This document shows, in pieces, positions 54,264 through 63,956 of a DNA stretch of 64,000 nt. The notes beneath the pieces were generated by a model. It did not search any database. It saw only the letters and a program-made list of their open reading frames with translations, and was not told the origin of the DNA. The stretch is taken from positions 434,001-498,000 of the forward strand of contig NZ_CM003594.1 in NCBI RefSeq assembly GCF_001435295.1, read 5' to 3'. Every line of letters starts with the position of its first letter. Within the stretch, counting starts at the first letter, position 1. Source of the stretch: Psychrobacter sp. P11F6. GTDB lineage: Bacteria; Pseudomonadota; Gammaproteobacteria; Pseudomonadales; Moraxellaceae. Both the position numbers and the translations under genes were made by a program.

Positions 54264-55073
54264 ATGCAAAAAGACAGTGATAAAAATTATAAAAGCTTAC
54301 TGGTTAAAGTCGAACAGCACGTTGCTACAGTGACGTTAAACCGTCCTGAGATACGTAATGCTTTTAACGATGAAATGATTGCCGAGTTAACCGATGCATT
54401 CAATACGCTTGGCGCTGATGATGAGGTACGTGTCATTGTGCTAGCCGCTGCTGGCAAGGCCTTCTGTGCGGGTGCTGATTTAAATTGGATGCGTGCCATG
54501 GCAGATTATAGCTATGAAGAGAATCTAGCAGACGCCGATAAATTGGCGCAAATGCTCAAAACTATTTATGAATGTCCTAAGCCAACAGTTGCTGCTATTC
54601 AAGGTGATGTTTATGCTGGTGGCATGGGTCTGGTCGCTGCTTGTGATGTGGCCATCGCCGTTAAAATTGCTAACTTCTGCCTCAGCGAAGTGCGTTTAGG
54701 GTTAGCCCCTGCAACGATTAGCCCTTATGTTATCCGAGCATTGGGTGCTAGAGCATCGCAGCGTTACTTCTTAAGTGCTGAAGTGTTTGATGCCAAAAAG
54801 GCACGTCAGCTTGGTTTTATTCATGAGCGTGTTAGCGAAGAATCACTTGACGATGAGGTTGCTATATTCTGTAGCAAAGTTGTCAAAAACAGCCCTGATG
54901 CAGTTAAAACCTGTAAGCAGCTATTACACAATGTCGCGGGTGCGCCCATCACTGATGAGCTGATTGCCGATACGGTAAAAGGCATCGCTGATATTCGCTC
55001 ATCAGAGCAAGGTAAAGAGGGCGTGCAAGCCTTTTTGCAAAAACGTAAGCCCAATTGGCTGACGGCAGATTGA
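54264..55073 (+). CDS. liuC: Methylglutaconyl-CoA hydratase (enoyl-CoA hydratase family)
   Basis: This 269-residue crotonase-fold enzyme hydrates 3-methylglutaconyl-CoA to HMG-CoA. The oxyanion-hole segment is KAFCAGADLNWMRAM, and the second is GDVYAGGMGLVAACDVAIA. The acidic residue in LSEVRLGLAPATISPYV is the usual catalytic Glu position. Its place between liuB and liuD makes the leucine-pathway assignment more secure than the sequence alone would. The start has GAGAAAG upstream. Confidence 0.9.
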   Translation: MQKDSDKNYKSLLVKVEQHVATVTLNRPEIRNAFNDEMIAELTDAFNTLGADDEVRVIVLAAAGKAFCAGADLNWMRAMADYSYEENLADADKLAQMLKTIYECPKPTVAAIQGDVYAGGMGLVAACDVAIAVKIANFCLSEVRLGLAPATISPYVIRALGARASQRYFLSAEVFDAKKARQLGFIHERVSEESLDDEVAIFCSKVVKNSPDAVKTCKQLLHNVAGAPITDELIADTVKGIADIRSSEQGKEGVQAFLQKRKPNWLTAD

Positions 55074-55142
55074 TAATGCACGAGAGATAAATGAGTCAAT
55101 AGACAAGACCTCAAATAAAAACGATAACACACAGGGATAGTT

Positions 55143-57260
55143 ATGTTTTCTAAAATTCTAATTGCCAATCGTGGTGAAATTGCTTGCCGAGTGGCTGCGA
55201 CTGCTAAGCGTCTTGGCGTCAGTACCGTTGCTGTTTATTCTGATGCTGACCGTGAGGCCAAGCATGTCGTTGTCTGTGATGAGGCTATTTATTTAGGCGG
55301 TTCGGCACCGAAAGACAGCTACCTAAAAGGCGATGCGATTATCGCGATAGCGCTTGAGACTGGCGCACAAGCGATTCATCCGGGTTATGGGTTTTTAAGT
55401 GAAAACGCGGACTTTGCGCAAGCCTGTCAGGATGCAGGACTGGTATTTATCGGTCCATCGGCTGATGCTATCCGTGCCATGGGCGGCAAATCTGAATCCA
55501 AGCGGTTGATGGAGATAGCAGGCGTACCACTGATACCGGGCTATCATGGTGACAATCAAGATGCCACATTCTTACAACAGCAAGCAGATGTTATTGGTTA
55601 TCCAGTATTAATTAAAGCAAGTGCAGGTGGCGGCGGTAAAGGCATGCGTATCGTGGAGCAAAGCAGCGATTTTACTGACTTGCTAGATTCATGCCGCCGT
55701 GAAGCCATTACCAGCTTTGGTGATGATAAAGTGTTGGTTGAAAAATACGCATTAAAACCGCGCCATATCGAAATCCAAGTATTTGGTGATACGCACGGTA
55801 ATTATGTGCATTTGTTTGAGCGCGATTGCTCTGTGCAACGTCGCCACCAAAAAGTATTAGAAGAAGCGCCAGCTCCAGGCGTTGATGTTGCAATGCGTGA
55901 AGCAATGGGAACTGCTGCCATCGAAGCAGCACGTGCGGTCGATTATGTTGGCGCAGGCACGGTCGAGTTCATCGTTGAGCAGCGCGAAGATTCTATGGAT
56001 TTTTATTTCATGGAAATGAATACGCGGTTGCAGGTTGAGCACCCAGTCAGCGAAGCGATTACCGGTGTCGATTTGGTCGAATGGCAGCTTTTAGTTGCGG
56101 CAGGTCAGCCATTACCAAAAGCTCAAGCCGACCTAACTATCAACGGTCATGCAATTGAGGCGCGTATCTGTGCTGAAAATCCTGACAATAGCTTCTTGCC
56201 AGCGACAGGTACGTTGTTTACGTATCAAAAACCTGAACACAGCACCTTTATGATTGATCAAAATGGTACTGGTGTACGTATCGATGATGGCGTGCGCGAA
56301 GGTGATATAATTAGCCCGTTCTATGACTCTATGATTGCCAAGCTTATTGTTCATGCACCAACGCGAGAGCAGGCATTAGCAAAGCTTGATCGTGCATTAG
56401 CACAAACGCGCATCGTAGGTTTGCCAAATAACGTAGCGTTTTTGCGCTACATTCTAAATACTGAGTCATTTAGTCAAGCCAATCTTGATACCGCGTTGAT
56501 TGAACGCGAGCGTGATGAGTTATTTGATCAACATCCGCTTGAATTATCGACGCTGGTTGTGACCGCCATTACTCGTCAGCTTGCGAGCGAGATGGTGACG
56601 CAAGAAACAGGTATCGATCCATTTAGCAAACCTACCGGCTTCCGTGCTTATAACGATTACACTCGCTCATTCAGCTTGGTTTATGATGAGAGTGCTTATA
56701 CGGCCCGCATGAGCAACTGGCACAATGCAAATTGTTCTGACAGCAAAAAAGGCAGCGATAACCTTAGTAGCTTTACGCTTGTTATTGAAAAGGAAATCGC
56801 TAACACGCAGGATAATAGCAATATTAATGTCGCTGCTCAGACCGAAACGGTCTATGAAGGTCAAGTGAGCTATGCCAGTAGCGACGAACACAATCATACG
56901 TTATGGTTAGATGATGCACGTACTAGTGCGCAAAGCTGGGTGCTTAATGAGACCGTTTATGTGTTCACAGACAGTGGTTGTGACGAGATTGCGCTTGTTG
57001 ATATCATGGCGCACGTAGGCGAAGAGTCTGCAGCAGTCGGTAGTTTAAAGTCACCGATGCCAGGACAGGTTGTTGCCTTTAAAGTGGCAGTTGGCGATAC
57101 TGTGAAAAAAGGCGAGCCGTTAGCAGTCATCGAAGCCATGAAAATTGAGCATACTATTACTGCGCCGACGGATGGCGTGGTGGCAGAATTGCTATTTGCA
57201 GCAGGTGACTTGGTCGCTGATGGTGACGAATTATTACGCATTGATGCTGAAAGCGAATAG
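55143..57260 (+). CDS. liuD: Methylcrotonyl-CoA carboxylase, biotin-containing (alpha) subunit
   Basis: This 705-residue protein has biotin carboxylase, BT and biotin-carrier domains. The N-terminus FSKILIANRGEIACRVA, the ATP-grasp glycine loop KASAGGGGKGMR, and EMNTRLQVEHPVSE are typical. Biotin is attached at Lys667 in IEAMKIEHT, a variant of the usual AMKM. The central BT-like region (about 480-600) is divergent and Ser/Asn-rich. It forms the carboxylase with LiuB and needs BirA, which is encoded at 61 kb. AGGGAT lies upstream of the ATG. Confidence 0.94.
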   Translation: MFSKILIANRGEIACRVAATAKRLGVSTVAVYSDADREAKHVVVCDEAIYLGGSAPKDSYLKGDAIIAIALETGAQAIHPGYGFLSENADFAQACQDAGLVFIGPSADAIRAMGGKSESKRLMEIAGVPLIPGYHGDNQDATFLQQQADVIGYPVLIKASAGGGGKGMRIVEQSSDFTDLLDSCRREAITSFGDDKVLVEKYALKPRHIEIQVFGDTHGNYVHLFERDCSVQRRHQKVLEEAPAPGVDVAMREAMGTAAIEAARAVDYVGAGTVEFIVEQREDSMDFYFMEMNTRLQVEHPVSEAITGVDLVEWQLLVAAGQPLPKAQADLTINGHAIEARICAENPDNSFLPATGTLFTYQKPEHSTFMIDQNGTGVRIDDGVREGDIISPFYDSMIAKLIVHAPTREQALAKLDRALAQTRIVGLPNNVAFLRYILNTESFSQANLDTALIERERDELFDQHPLELSTLVVTAITRQLASEMVTQETGIDPFSKPTGFRAYNDYTRSFSLVYDESAYTARMSNWHNANCSDSKKGSDNLSSFTLVIEKEIANTQDNSNINVAAQTETVYEGQVSYASSDEHNHTLWLDDARTSAQSWVLNETVYVFTDSGCDEIALVDIMAHVGEESAAVGSLKSPMPGQVVAFKVAVGDTVKKGEPLAVIEAMKIEHTITAPTDGVVAELLFAAGDLVADGDELLRIDAESE

Positions 57261-57296
57261 CTTAATAACAGGTAAGTAATAAAAAGGATGATAAGC

Positions 57297-58217
57297 ATGA
57301 GCCATTCGTATCCAAGCCATGTCAGAATCGTTGATGTCAGCCCGCGTGATGGGCTACAAAACGAGTCAATGACGGTACCGACTGAGGTTAAGCAAGCGCT
57401 TATCAATGATTTGATTGCGGCAGGTGTCAAAAAGCTAGAAGCAACCAGTTTTGTCTCGCCAAAATGGGTGCCACAAATGGGCGATAATAGCGCGCTGCTT
57501 GACGCACTAGCGCCGACGCGGCATGCGGATATTTGCTACTCTGTACTCGTGCCAAATATGCGTGGCTTTGAAAATGCCATCTTGCATCGTCCTGATGAAA
57601 TCGTTATTTTTGGCTCAGCCAGTGAAACCTTTAGTCAAAAAAACATCAATTGTAGTATTGATGAGAGCATTGAGCGTTTCGCGCCCGTTGCCGTTGCGGC
57701 AAAAGCGCAAGGTATCAAAGTCCGCGGCGTGATCTCTTGTACAGTTGGCTGTCCTTATGAAGGTGACATTGACCCAAGCCAAGTAGCTTACGTGACTAAA
57801 AGATTGGTTGAGATTGGTGCTGAGCAGATTGGCATTGCCGATACGATTGGTGTTGGTACACCGATCAAGGTGCAACGCGCCTTACAAGCCGCATTAAAAT
57901 ATGCTGATATCTCTATGCTATCGGGTCATTTTCATGATACTTACGGTCAAGCATTGAGCAATACGCTAGTCGCACTACAAATGGGTGTTAGCGAGTTTGA
58001 TACCTCAGTGGCTGGACTGGGCGGCTGTCCTTATGCCAAAGGCGCAACGGGTAATGTGGCAACCGAAGATGTGGTGTATATGCTGCATGGTATGGGTATC
58101 AGTACAGGTATTGATTTGGATAAACTGGTCGTGGCAGGCGAGCGTATCAGTGCGTTCTTAAAGCGCCCAAATGGCTCAAACGTGGCACGTGCCATCATCA
58201 ATAAACGTCAGTCTTAA
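57297..58217 (+). CDS. liuE: Hydroxymethylglutaryl-CoA lyase
   Basis: This enzyme of about 306 residues splits HMG-CoA into acetoacetate and acetyl-CoA, the final step of leucine degradation. Motifs are VDVSPRDGLQNE at the N-terminus, the SGHFHDTYGQAL metal-binding His block and the catalytic-Cys loop AGLGGCPYAKGATGN, typical of the HMGL family. AAGGA lies eight bases before the ATG at 57297; the earlier ATG at 57288 overlaps that site. It sits between liuD and liuA with short gaps. Confidence 0.94.
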   Translation: MSHSYPSHVRIVDVSPRDGLQNESMTVPTEVKQALINDLIAAGVKKLEATSFVSPKWVPQMGDNSALLDALAPTRHADICYSVLVPNMRGFENAILHRPDEIVIFGSASETFSQKNINCSIDESIERFAPVAVAAKAQGIKVRGVISCTVGCPYEGDIDPSQVAYVTKRLVEIGAEQIGIADTIGVGTPIKVQRALQAALKYADISMLSGHFHDTYGQALSNTLVALQMGVSEFDTSVAGLGGCPYAKGATGNVATEDVVYMLHGMGISTGIDLDKLVVAGERISAFLKRPNGSNVARAIINKRQS

Positions 58218-58334
58218 TTAGTATAGTGGATTGGCTATGACATAAAAAATGACATCAGAAATACAGTGACTTCAAAAAACAAATTAGAATTCAAACGTTA
58301 AAAATGTCAGAATATCAAAACACAAGGAATGGTT

Positions 58335-59522
58335 ATGAGTTTACCTGGATTGAATTTTCAGCTTGGCGAAGATATCGACGCCCTACGTGATGTCGTGCAG
58401 CAGTTTGCGGCAAATGAAATCGCACCACGTGCAAGCGAAATTGACAGTAGCGATGAGTTCCCAATGGATCTATGGCAAAAGATGGGTGACATCGGTCTAC
58501 ATGGTATTACCGTTCCTGAAGAGTACGGCGGCTCTAATATGGGCTACGTCGCACATATGGTTGCAATGGAAGAAATCAGCCGTGCTTCAGCATCGGTCGC
58601 GCTAAGCTATGGTGCGCACTCAAACCTATGTATCAACCAAATCAAACGCAATGGTAGTGAAGCACAAAAACAAAAGTATTTGCCAAAGCTGGTCAGCGGT
58701 GAGTTCATCGGTGCCTTGGCAATGAGTGAGACGGGTGCTGGCTCAGATGTCGTCAGCATGAAGCTCAAAGCTGAAGAAAAAGATGGTAGCTATGTGTTAA
58801 ACGGCAGCAAAATGTGGATTACTAACGGCCCTGATGCGAATGTGATGGTGGTCTATGCCAAGACCAATCCTGAAATGGGTGCCAAAGGTATGACGGCCTT
58901 TATCGTTGAAAAAGGTATGGAAGGCTTTGGTACCGCGCAAAAGCTCGATAAGCTCGGCATGCGCGGTAGCCATACTGGTGAGATGACTTTTAACAATGTA
59001 AAAGTACCAAGCGAAAATATCTTGGGCGGTCTCAATGAAGGCGTTAAGGTACTGATGAGCGGACTAGATTATGAGCGTGCGGTATTAGCAGCTGGTCCTA
59101 TCGGTATCATGCAAGCAGTGATGGATAATGTCGTGCCTTATATTCATGATCGTAAGCAATTTGGTCAAGCGATCGGTGAGTTTCAGCTTATCCAAGGTAA
59201 AGTCGCAGACATGTATACGATATTGCAAGCAGGTCGCAGCTTCTTGTACACCGTCGGCAAAAATCTCGATATGTTGGACGCGCGCGGTGCTGGTCATAGT
59301 CGAGAAGTGCGTAAAGACTGTGCTAGTGTGATTCTATGGTGTGCCGAAAAGGCTACGTGGATGGCAGGTGAGGGCATCCAAATATTTGGCGGTAATGGCT
59401 ATACCAACGAGTATCCACTTGGTCGCTACTGGCGTGATGCCAAGCTATATGAGATTGGAGCGGGTACCAGTGAGATTCGTCGTATGCTTATCGGTCGTGA
59501 GCTGTTTAATGAGACTAAATAA
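58335..59522 (+). CDS. liuA: Isovaleryl-CoA dehydrogenase
   Basis: This 395-residue flavoprotein oxidises isovaleryl-CoA to 3-methylcrotonyl-CoA, the committed step of the cluster. Features are [15 protein letters not shown] (FAD/substrate loop), [17 protein letters not shown], the catalytic Glu in [14 protein letters not shown] (at the position characteristic of isovaleryl-CoA dehydrogenase, not the later position used by short- and medium-chain enzymes) and the C-terminal [30 protein letters not shown] (quoted in part). AAGGA precedes the ATG at 58335; 58329 is also in frame. In other bacteria liuA is first in the operon, while here it is last. Confidence 0.94.
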   Translation: MSLPGLNFQLGEDIDALRDVVQQFAANEIAPRASEIDSSDEFPMDLWQKMGDIGLHGITVPEEYGGSNMGYVAHMVAMEEISRASASVALSYGAHSNLCINQIKRNGSEAQKQKYLPKLVSGEFIGALAMSETGAGSDVVSMKLKAEEKDGSYVLNGSKMWITNGPDANVMVVYAKTNPEMGAKGMTAFIVEKGMEGFGTAQKLDKLGMRGSHTGEMTFNNVKVPSENILGGLNEGVKVLMSGLDYERAVLAAGPIGIMQAVMDNVVPYIHDRKQFGQAIGEFQLIQGKVADMYTILQAGRSFLYTVGKNLDMLDARGAGHSREVRKDCASVILWCAEKATWMAGEGIQIFGGNGYTNEYPLGRYWRDAKLYEIGAGTSEIRRMLIGRELFNETK

Positions 59523-59691
59523 CGTTAACACAGGCTAGATTGATCAACATGGCTTTGGGCTGTGCGAGGTAACGGCTGGAAAAAAATAAACAATTGTGCT
59601 AAGGTACGGTTTTATTTTTTGGTTAACAATAATCGATTAATAAAGCTGACCCTTAGCTTTTTTTATCCGCCATATTTATCAGATACTGCTT

Positions 59692-60159
59692 ATGATGCCG
59701 ACTACTACTACCGCGCTTAAAAGACACTTAAAAATACGCCTTCGATTAACTATCATTTCTGCGCTGACAAAGGCGATGCTAGTACTGAGTATATTTTCGG
59801 CACACATTGCAAATGCTGAAATAGCAGACTTATCACCAGCGCAACCTGTCATCCAGTTTGCGACTTCTGATGCGAAGTGGTTACGTCAGCCAAGTTTTAA
59901 CAATCGCCACATTCGTGCTTTAGGGGGTTATTGCGATCCGGAAGAACCTTGCAAAAAGAAGCGTGTTCAAATGGAATTCTTATTAAGGGTAAATCAAGAA
60001 GGCAAAGTCGCCAATATTACCGTATTAAAGAGTAGCGGTTCCGATAGAATTGATAGTGGATTTGAAAAAGAACTACGTCGTTCTCTTTTTAAACCATTTA
60101 GAAAAGATAGTAAGACAGTAGTAGGTAATGTCACCATCCCAATAGTCTTTGAGTATTAA
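59692..60159 (+). CDS. TonB C-terminal domain protein, periplasmic
   Basis: This 155-residue protein has a basic N-terminus, a hydrophobic stretch (about 17-42) ending in ANA, consistent with a signal peptide or anchor, and a C-terminal TonB-like domain. The TonB signature is the EFLLRVNQEGKVANITVLKSSGSDRID core (quoted in part) followed by F-x-x-ELRRSLFKPFRKD and the VTIPIVFEY end. It lacks the long Pro-rich spacer of TonB, so it cannot span the periplasm in the usual way. It may be a stand-alone, TonB-like accessory protein. No ExbB/ExbD genes are adjacent. Confidence 0.75.
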   Translation: MMPTTTTALKRHLKIRLRLTIISALTKAMLVLSIFSAHIANAEIADLSPAQPVIQFATSDAKWLRQPSFNNRHIRALGGYCDPEEPCKKKRVQMEFLLRVNQEGKVANITVLKSSGSDRIDSGFEKELRRSLFKPFRKDSKTVVGNVTIPIVFEY

Positions 60160-60177
60160 TAAAGCTTAAACGATAAT

Positions 60178-60214
60178 AAAAAAGCAGTACGCTTAAGACG
60201 TACTGCTTTTTTAT
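60178..60214. terminator. Bidirectional terminator
   Basis: AAAGCAGTACG / CGTACTGCTTT stem with a seven-base loop, extended by A and T runs. It lies between the TonB-domain gene and the convergent coaX gene. Confidence 0.88.
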
Positions 60215-60242
60215 TAATCATTTTATAAGGTTAATAAAGTGA

Positions 60243-60971
60243 TTACGACTGTTTGGTATGATCAAAATAGCGTGCCAAGCCATTTAACAATAAATCATCA
60301 CGCAGCCGCACTGGACGGTTAACATGCTGCGAGATAATCGCTGCATCGCCACCCGTCATGATGACTTCAAAGTTGGGATGGCGATGGCTAATCTCATTGA
60401 TGGCACCGACAATAGAGAGCAAGATACCACGATGTACCGCGTCTTGTGTGGTCATGCCTTGACCGACACTATCAAAGGTGCCGTTAGAGATAGTAATTTG
60501 CTTGGTGCCTGAAAATAGTGACTCGCGTTGCAGATAAATACTGGGGAAAATATAACCACCCAAATGCTCAGCATGGTCAATTAAGTCTATGGTCACTGCT
60601 GTACCACAGCCAATCACGCACTGGCGTTTCTTCTTATCCACGGCGCCGAGCATCTGTAGCCAACGATCACAACCGAGCTGTTTGTCATTATAAGCACTCT
60701 TCATCAAAGCGTGCGCCGCATCGACATGGACAAACTCAAACGGAATATTCAGACGACCTAATGTCTCTGACACTTTAACATTCAAATCGTCGCCCAGTAC
60801 CGATGAGATACCAATAAAATCAGGTGCGTAACGCTCGAAGCGATCGGTCAAACCCATCAGTAGTTCGGCAGGCGCTTGCAAATGTTGTTTGGCATCATGC
60901 GCGACTATTTGTCCGATATCATCGGTGAGCCAGTATTTTAGACGGGTGTTGCCAAGATCTAACCAGAGCAT
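60243..60971 (-). CDS. coaX: Type III pantothenate kinase
   Basis: This 242-residue enzyme phosphorylates pantothenate, the first step of coenzyme A synthesis. The phosphate-binding motif is MLWLDLGNTRLKYW at the N-terminus, and the family blocks LGCDRWLQMLGA, CGTAVTIDLID and GGYIFPSI are present. I start at 60971, where AAGGGA lies just upstream; the frame is open far upstream into birA, but that part is the birA gene in another frame. It starts 37 bases after the birA stop and is probably co-transcribed, a common birA-coaX pairing. Confidence 0.92.
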   Translation of the reverse strand: MLWLDLGNTRLKYWLTDDIGQIVAHDAKQHLQAPAELLMGLTDRFERYAPDFIGISSVLGDDLNVKVSETLGRLNIPFEFVHVDAAHALMKSAYNDKQLGCDRWLQMLGAVDKKKRQCVIGCGTAVTIDLIDHAEHLGGYIFPSIYLQRESLFSGTKQITISNGTFDSVGQGMTTQDAVHRGILLSIVGAINEISHRHPNFEVIMTGGDAAIISQHVNRPVRLRDDLLLNGLARYFDHTKQS

Positions 60972-61008
60972 AAAAATCCCTTTATATCGTGCCCATTGGG
61001 TCTTTGAT

Positions 61009-61968
61009 TTAAGCCTTATCAATAACGTCGATGCGTCCGGTAAAAAGCGCAGAAATCTTACCGTTATCTTGACGCAATTGCAAACATCCATGTGTATCAA
61101 GACCACAAGCATAACCTGTGATGCTATCTGTTTTACCGTTATGCTCTTGAGTAACGTGCAAGCGTAATCCTGCCAGTGCATCCATCGAATCAAACTGTTT
61201 TAAAAAGCTGTCCAAATTATAGCTTTGACCAGTGGGCTTCTCTAATCCTAGGTGCTCAAAGCGAGTCATCGCGGCTAGCAGTGCTTTACTCATTTGTTGG
61301 TACAGTATTTTTAGGCTTGGTAGGCTCACAATATCTGTCTCTGGTTTTAGCTTCTCATAAATATCCTGTAGGCTAATCGCCTGATAACTCATGCCTTCAC
61401 AGGTTTGCGCAGTGAGTTTGGGCGTTGCCTGTACATTAAGTCCTACGCCCATCACCACGCCGACCAATTTGCCCGTTTGGGTAACAGGTTCTATTAAAAT
61501 ACCCGCAAGTTTATTAAAGGGTAGGGTCTGTGCTGCCAGTTTAGGCTCATTTAACACTGAGTCAGATGGTGGTTGATAAAAGCCCAAATCATTTGCCCAC
61601 TTCACGCCGATTGGCGTCAATCCTTGCGTGCGCAATTGCTCATTTAATATTTGAATAACGGGCATTTTTGCCAGTTCAACACCGATGATTAATGACAGTA
61701 AACCGCTAATCGGCAGATGAACAGGATGATATAACGACAGATAGACATTGCCGCGTGGTGATTGCCACGAGCGCCCGTGTTGTCCACGACCTGCGCTTTG
61801 GGTTTCAGCGGTCAGTAAATGCATCTGCGCAGCATTTAACGTGCCATGTTGCACGTCTGCTATCAGCTCGCTATTGGTAGAGGCACTGCTGACAAGGTGG
61901 CGATGGTTCAGCTGTGGTAAATGATGAAGCGCTAATGAGTCGTCAGAAAAATTGGAAAATGGCGGCAT
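61009..61968 (-). CDS. birA: Biotin-protein ligase
   Basis: This 319-residue enzyme activates biotin with ATP and attaches it to the biotin-carrier domains of carboxylases such as LiuD and AccB. The biotin-binding loop GRGQHGRSWQSPRGNVYLS and the GVKWANDLG block (Lys of the active site) are clear, as is the VGVVMGVGLNVQ segment. There is no N-terminal winged-helix DNA-binding domain as in E. coli BirA, so it should not act as a repressor. An inserted Pro/Ser-rich loop (QPPSDSVLNEPK) follows the WANDLG motif. The ribosome-binding site is weak. coaX follows. Confidence 0.9.
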   Translation of the reverse strand: MPPFSNFSDDSLALHHLPQLNHRHLVSSASTNSELIADVQHGTLNAAQMHLLTAETQSAGRGQHGRSWQSPRGNVYLSLYHPVHLPISGLLSLIIGVELAKMPVIQILNEQLRTQGLTPIGVKWANDLGFYQPPSDSVLNEPKLAAQTLPFNKLAGILIEPVTQTGKLVGVVMGVGLNVQATPKLTAQTCEGMSYQAISLQDIYEKLKPETDIVSLPSLKILYQQMSKALLAAMTRFEHLGLEKPTGQSYNLDSFLKQFDSMDALAGLRLHVTQEHNGKTDSITGYACGLDTHGCLQLRQDNGKISALFTGRIDVIDKA

Positions 61969-62160
61969 AAGTTTCGTCGATGTGGTTAATATGGCGTGGA
62001 TAATCTTTGTTATACTGGGCGATTGTCATGAGATTGTCGCGATTAGACAGTATCAAATAAACAGCATAAAGGTCGGATTATGATTTAGCAAATGCGATAG
62101 GCAAGTGATTATAAAACTAAAGAATTTTTATAAAAATAAGTACGATAAAGGGCTGATTCG

Positions 62161-62967
62161 ATGATGTTATATGTATGGTTTGTGATTGCAGGGGCATTTG
62201 CGGGTGTCAGTGCTGGTCTATTTGGCGTTGGCGGCGGCATGATTATCGTACCAGCATTGGTATGGATTTTTACCGCTTATGATTTTTCACCAGAAGTGGT
62301 GACCCATTTGGCGATTGGTACATCACTGGCGACCATCGTTGTGACTTCGATCAGCTCAATGACTGCGCACAATAAGCGCGGCGGCGTGCGTTGGGAAGTG
62401 TGGCGCAAAATGGCACTCGGCTTGGTCATCGGTAGTTTGGTGGGAGCAGGTATCGCTGATATGATTGATGGAAAAGTATTGCAAGCCATCATCGGTGTCG
62501 GCGCGTTATTGGTTGCTTTAAAAATGCTGTTTTTGTCCAATAAAGAGCAGCTGGGTAAACCGCTACCGTCAACTGGCGTACAGTTCGGCGCGGGTACAGG
62601 GATTGGCATGGCGTCGTCTATTTTTGGTATTGGCGGTGGCAGCTTAACCGTGCCGTTTTTGAATTGGGCAGGGTTACCGATGAAGCAGTCGGTCGGCACG
62701 TCTGCCGCTTGTGGATTGCCGATTGCATTGGCTGGTGCGGCAGGGTTTGCATGGTTCGGGCAAGATGTGGTCAACCTACCTGAGGGCACGATAGGCTTTG
62801 TGCATATTACGGGTTTTTTATGTATTTCCGTCGCTAGCTTTGCGATGGCAAAAGTCGGTGCCAAGCTTGCGCACCAGTTGCCTGCGCTGACGCTTAAGCG
62901 TGCCTTTGGGGTGTTGTTATTGTTTGCAGGCGGGCAGCTATTGTTAAGTGGGATTGGGGTGATTTAG
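62161..62967 (+). CDS. TauE/SafE-family sulfite exporter-like permease
   Basis: This 268-residue inner-membrane protein has about eight hydrophobic segments and matches the TauE/SafE (COG0730) family of anion or organosulfur transporters. The two-fold repeat is visible: GVSAGLFGVGGGMIIVPAL in the first half and GIGMASSIFGIGGGSLTVPFL in the second. No sulfur-metabolism genes are nearby to indicate a substrate. Two adjacent ATGs (62161, 62164) are possible starts. A 47-base spacer separates it from the next gene. Confidence 0.88.
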   Translation: MMLYVWFVIAGAFAGVSAGLFGVGGGMIIVPALVWIFTAYDFSPEVVTHLAIGTSLATIVVTSISSMTAHNKRGGVRWEVWRKMALGLVIGSLVGAGIADMIDGKVLQAIIGVGALLVALKMLFLSNKEQLGKPLPSTGVQFGAGTGIGMASSIFGIGGGSLTVPFLNWAGLPMKQSVGTSAACGLPIALAGAAGFAWFGQDVVNLPEGTIGFVHITGFLCISVASFAMAKVGAKLAHQLPALTLKRAFGVLLLFAGGQLLLSGIGVI

Positions 62968-63014
62968 TTTTGGTTTAGGAAAGTAGTTATTAATCAATAA
63001 ATTGAGGGTTTAAT

Positions 63015-63956
63015 ATGGCTATTGTTGATTTATTTCATAAAAGGCAGAAGAAGCTCCGAGGTGAGTATCCTGATGTTTATCAATACGATGAATTACCAGA
63101 TAAACTAAAAGTCCAAATGGTTCACTTATGGGATGAAACAATAAAAGCGGACTATTCAGGCGGTGGTTGGAATCCTAGCAGCTTAAATCGTGAACATTTG
63201 AAAAAATGCTACAAGAGTCTATGCAAAGAAATAGGTGTATTTAAACTAAATGAAGAAGATAGCGATAATGAAATTTATATCACCTACTTTGAAAGTATTT
63301 CTAACTATTTTTTAAGTGAAGACAATACTGAACAAGCTCTAAGTGTTATAGAGTTGATGATGCAAACTATTTCAAGCTTCGCTAGAGAATATAGGTATAA
63401 AGTTTCTATAAACGTTGATGAATCTATCAATGAATTGAACCAACGTTTTCGTGAGCATGGCGTAGGTTATCAATACGAGAATGGTCAAATTATTAGAGTC
63501 GATTCTGAGTTTATTCATGCTGAAGCAGTTAAGCCAGCTTTACAGTTACTAAGTAATCCAATATATAAAGGTGCACAAGAAGAATTTTTAAAGGCTCACG
63601 AACATTATCGTCATGGTCGTTACGATTCAGCACTAACAGATTGTCTTAAAGCTTTTGAAAGTACCATGAAAATCATAATCCACAAGAGAAGTTGGGTATG
63701 TGATAAAAATGCAGCTTCAAAGAAGCTTATTGATTGTTGCTTAGCTAATGAATTGATACCAAAGTTCTGGACAGATCAATTTAATTCATTAAGCAATATA
63801 CTTACTTCGAGTATAGGTACACCTCGAAACAAATTGAGTGGTCATGGTAAAGGTAATGATGACATAGAAGTTCCTGAACACCTTATTCAGTATGTGCTAC
63901 ACATGACAGCCTCTACCATTGTATTTTTAATCAAAGCAGATGAAAGCATGAAATGA
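63015..63956 (+). CDS. STM4504/CBY_0614-like protein with HEPN/Abi_C-type C-terminal domain
   Basis: This 313-residue soluble protein has an N-terminal domain (about 1-165, beginning LFHKRQKKL and DVYQYDELPDKLKVQMVHLWDE) and a helical C-terminal domain (about 170-313) resembling the abortive-infection C-terminal (Abi_C) domain. The motif Arg271-x5-His277 in GTPRNKLSGHGKG fits the Rx4-6H active site of HEPN RNases. Related proteins are found in phage-defence contexts, but defence activity is an inference here. The gene is AT-richer than its neighbours with Lys- and Ile-rich codon use, which suggests horizontal acquisition. TTGAGGG lies upstream of the ATG. It appears to be a single gene rather than a toxin-antitoxin pair. 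Confidence 0.75.
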   Translation: MAIVDLFHKRQKKLRGEYPDVYQYDELPDKLKVQMVHLWDETIKADYSGGGWNPSSLNREHLKKCYKSLCKEIGVFKLNEEDSDNEIYITYFESISNYFLSEDNTEQALSVIELMMQTISSFAREYRYKVSINVDESINELNQRFREHGVGYQYENGQIIRVDSEFIHAEAVKPALQLLSNPIYKGAQEEFLKAHEHYRHGRYDSALTDCLKAFESTMKIIIHKRSWVCDKNAASKKLIDCCLANELIPKFWTDQFNSLSNILTSSIGTPRNKLSGHGKGNDDIEVPEHLIQYVLHMTASTIVFLIKADESMK

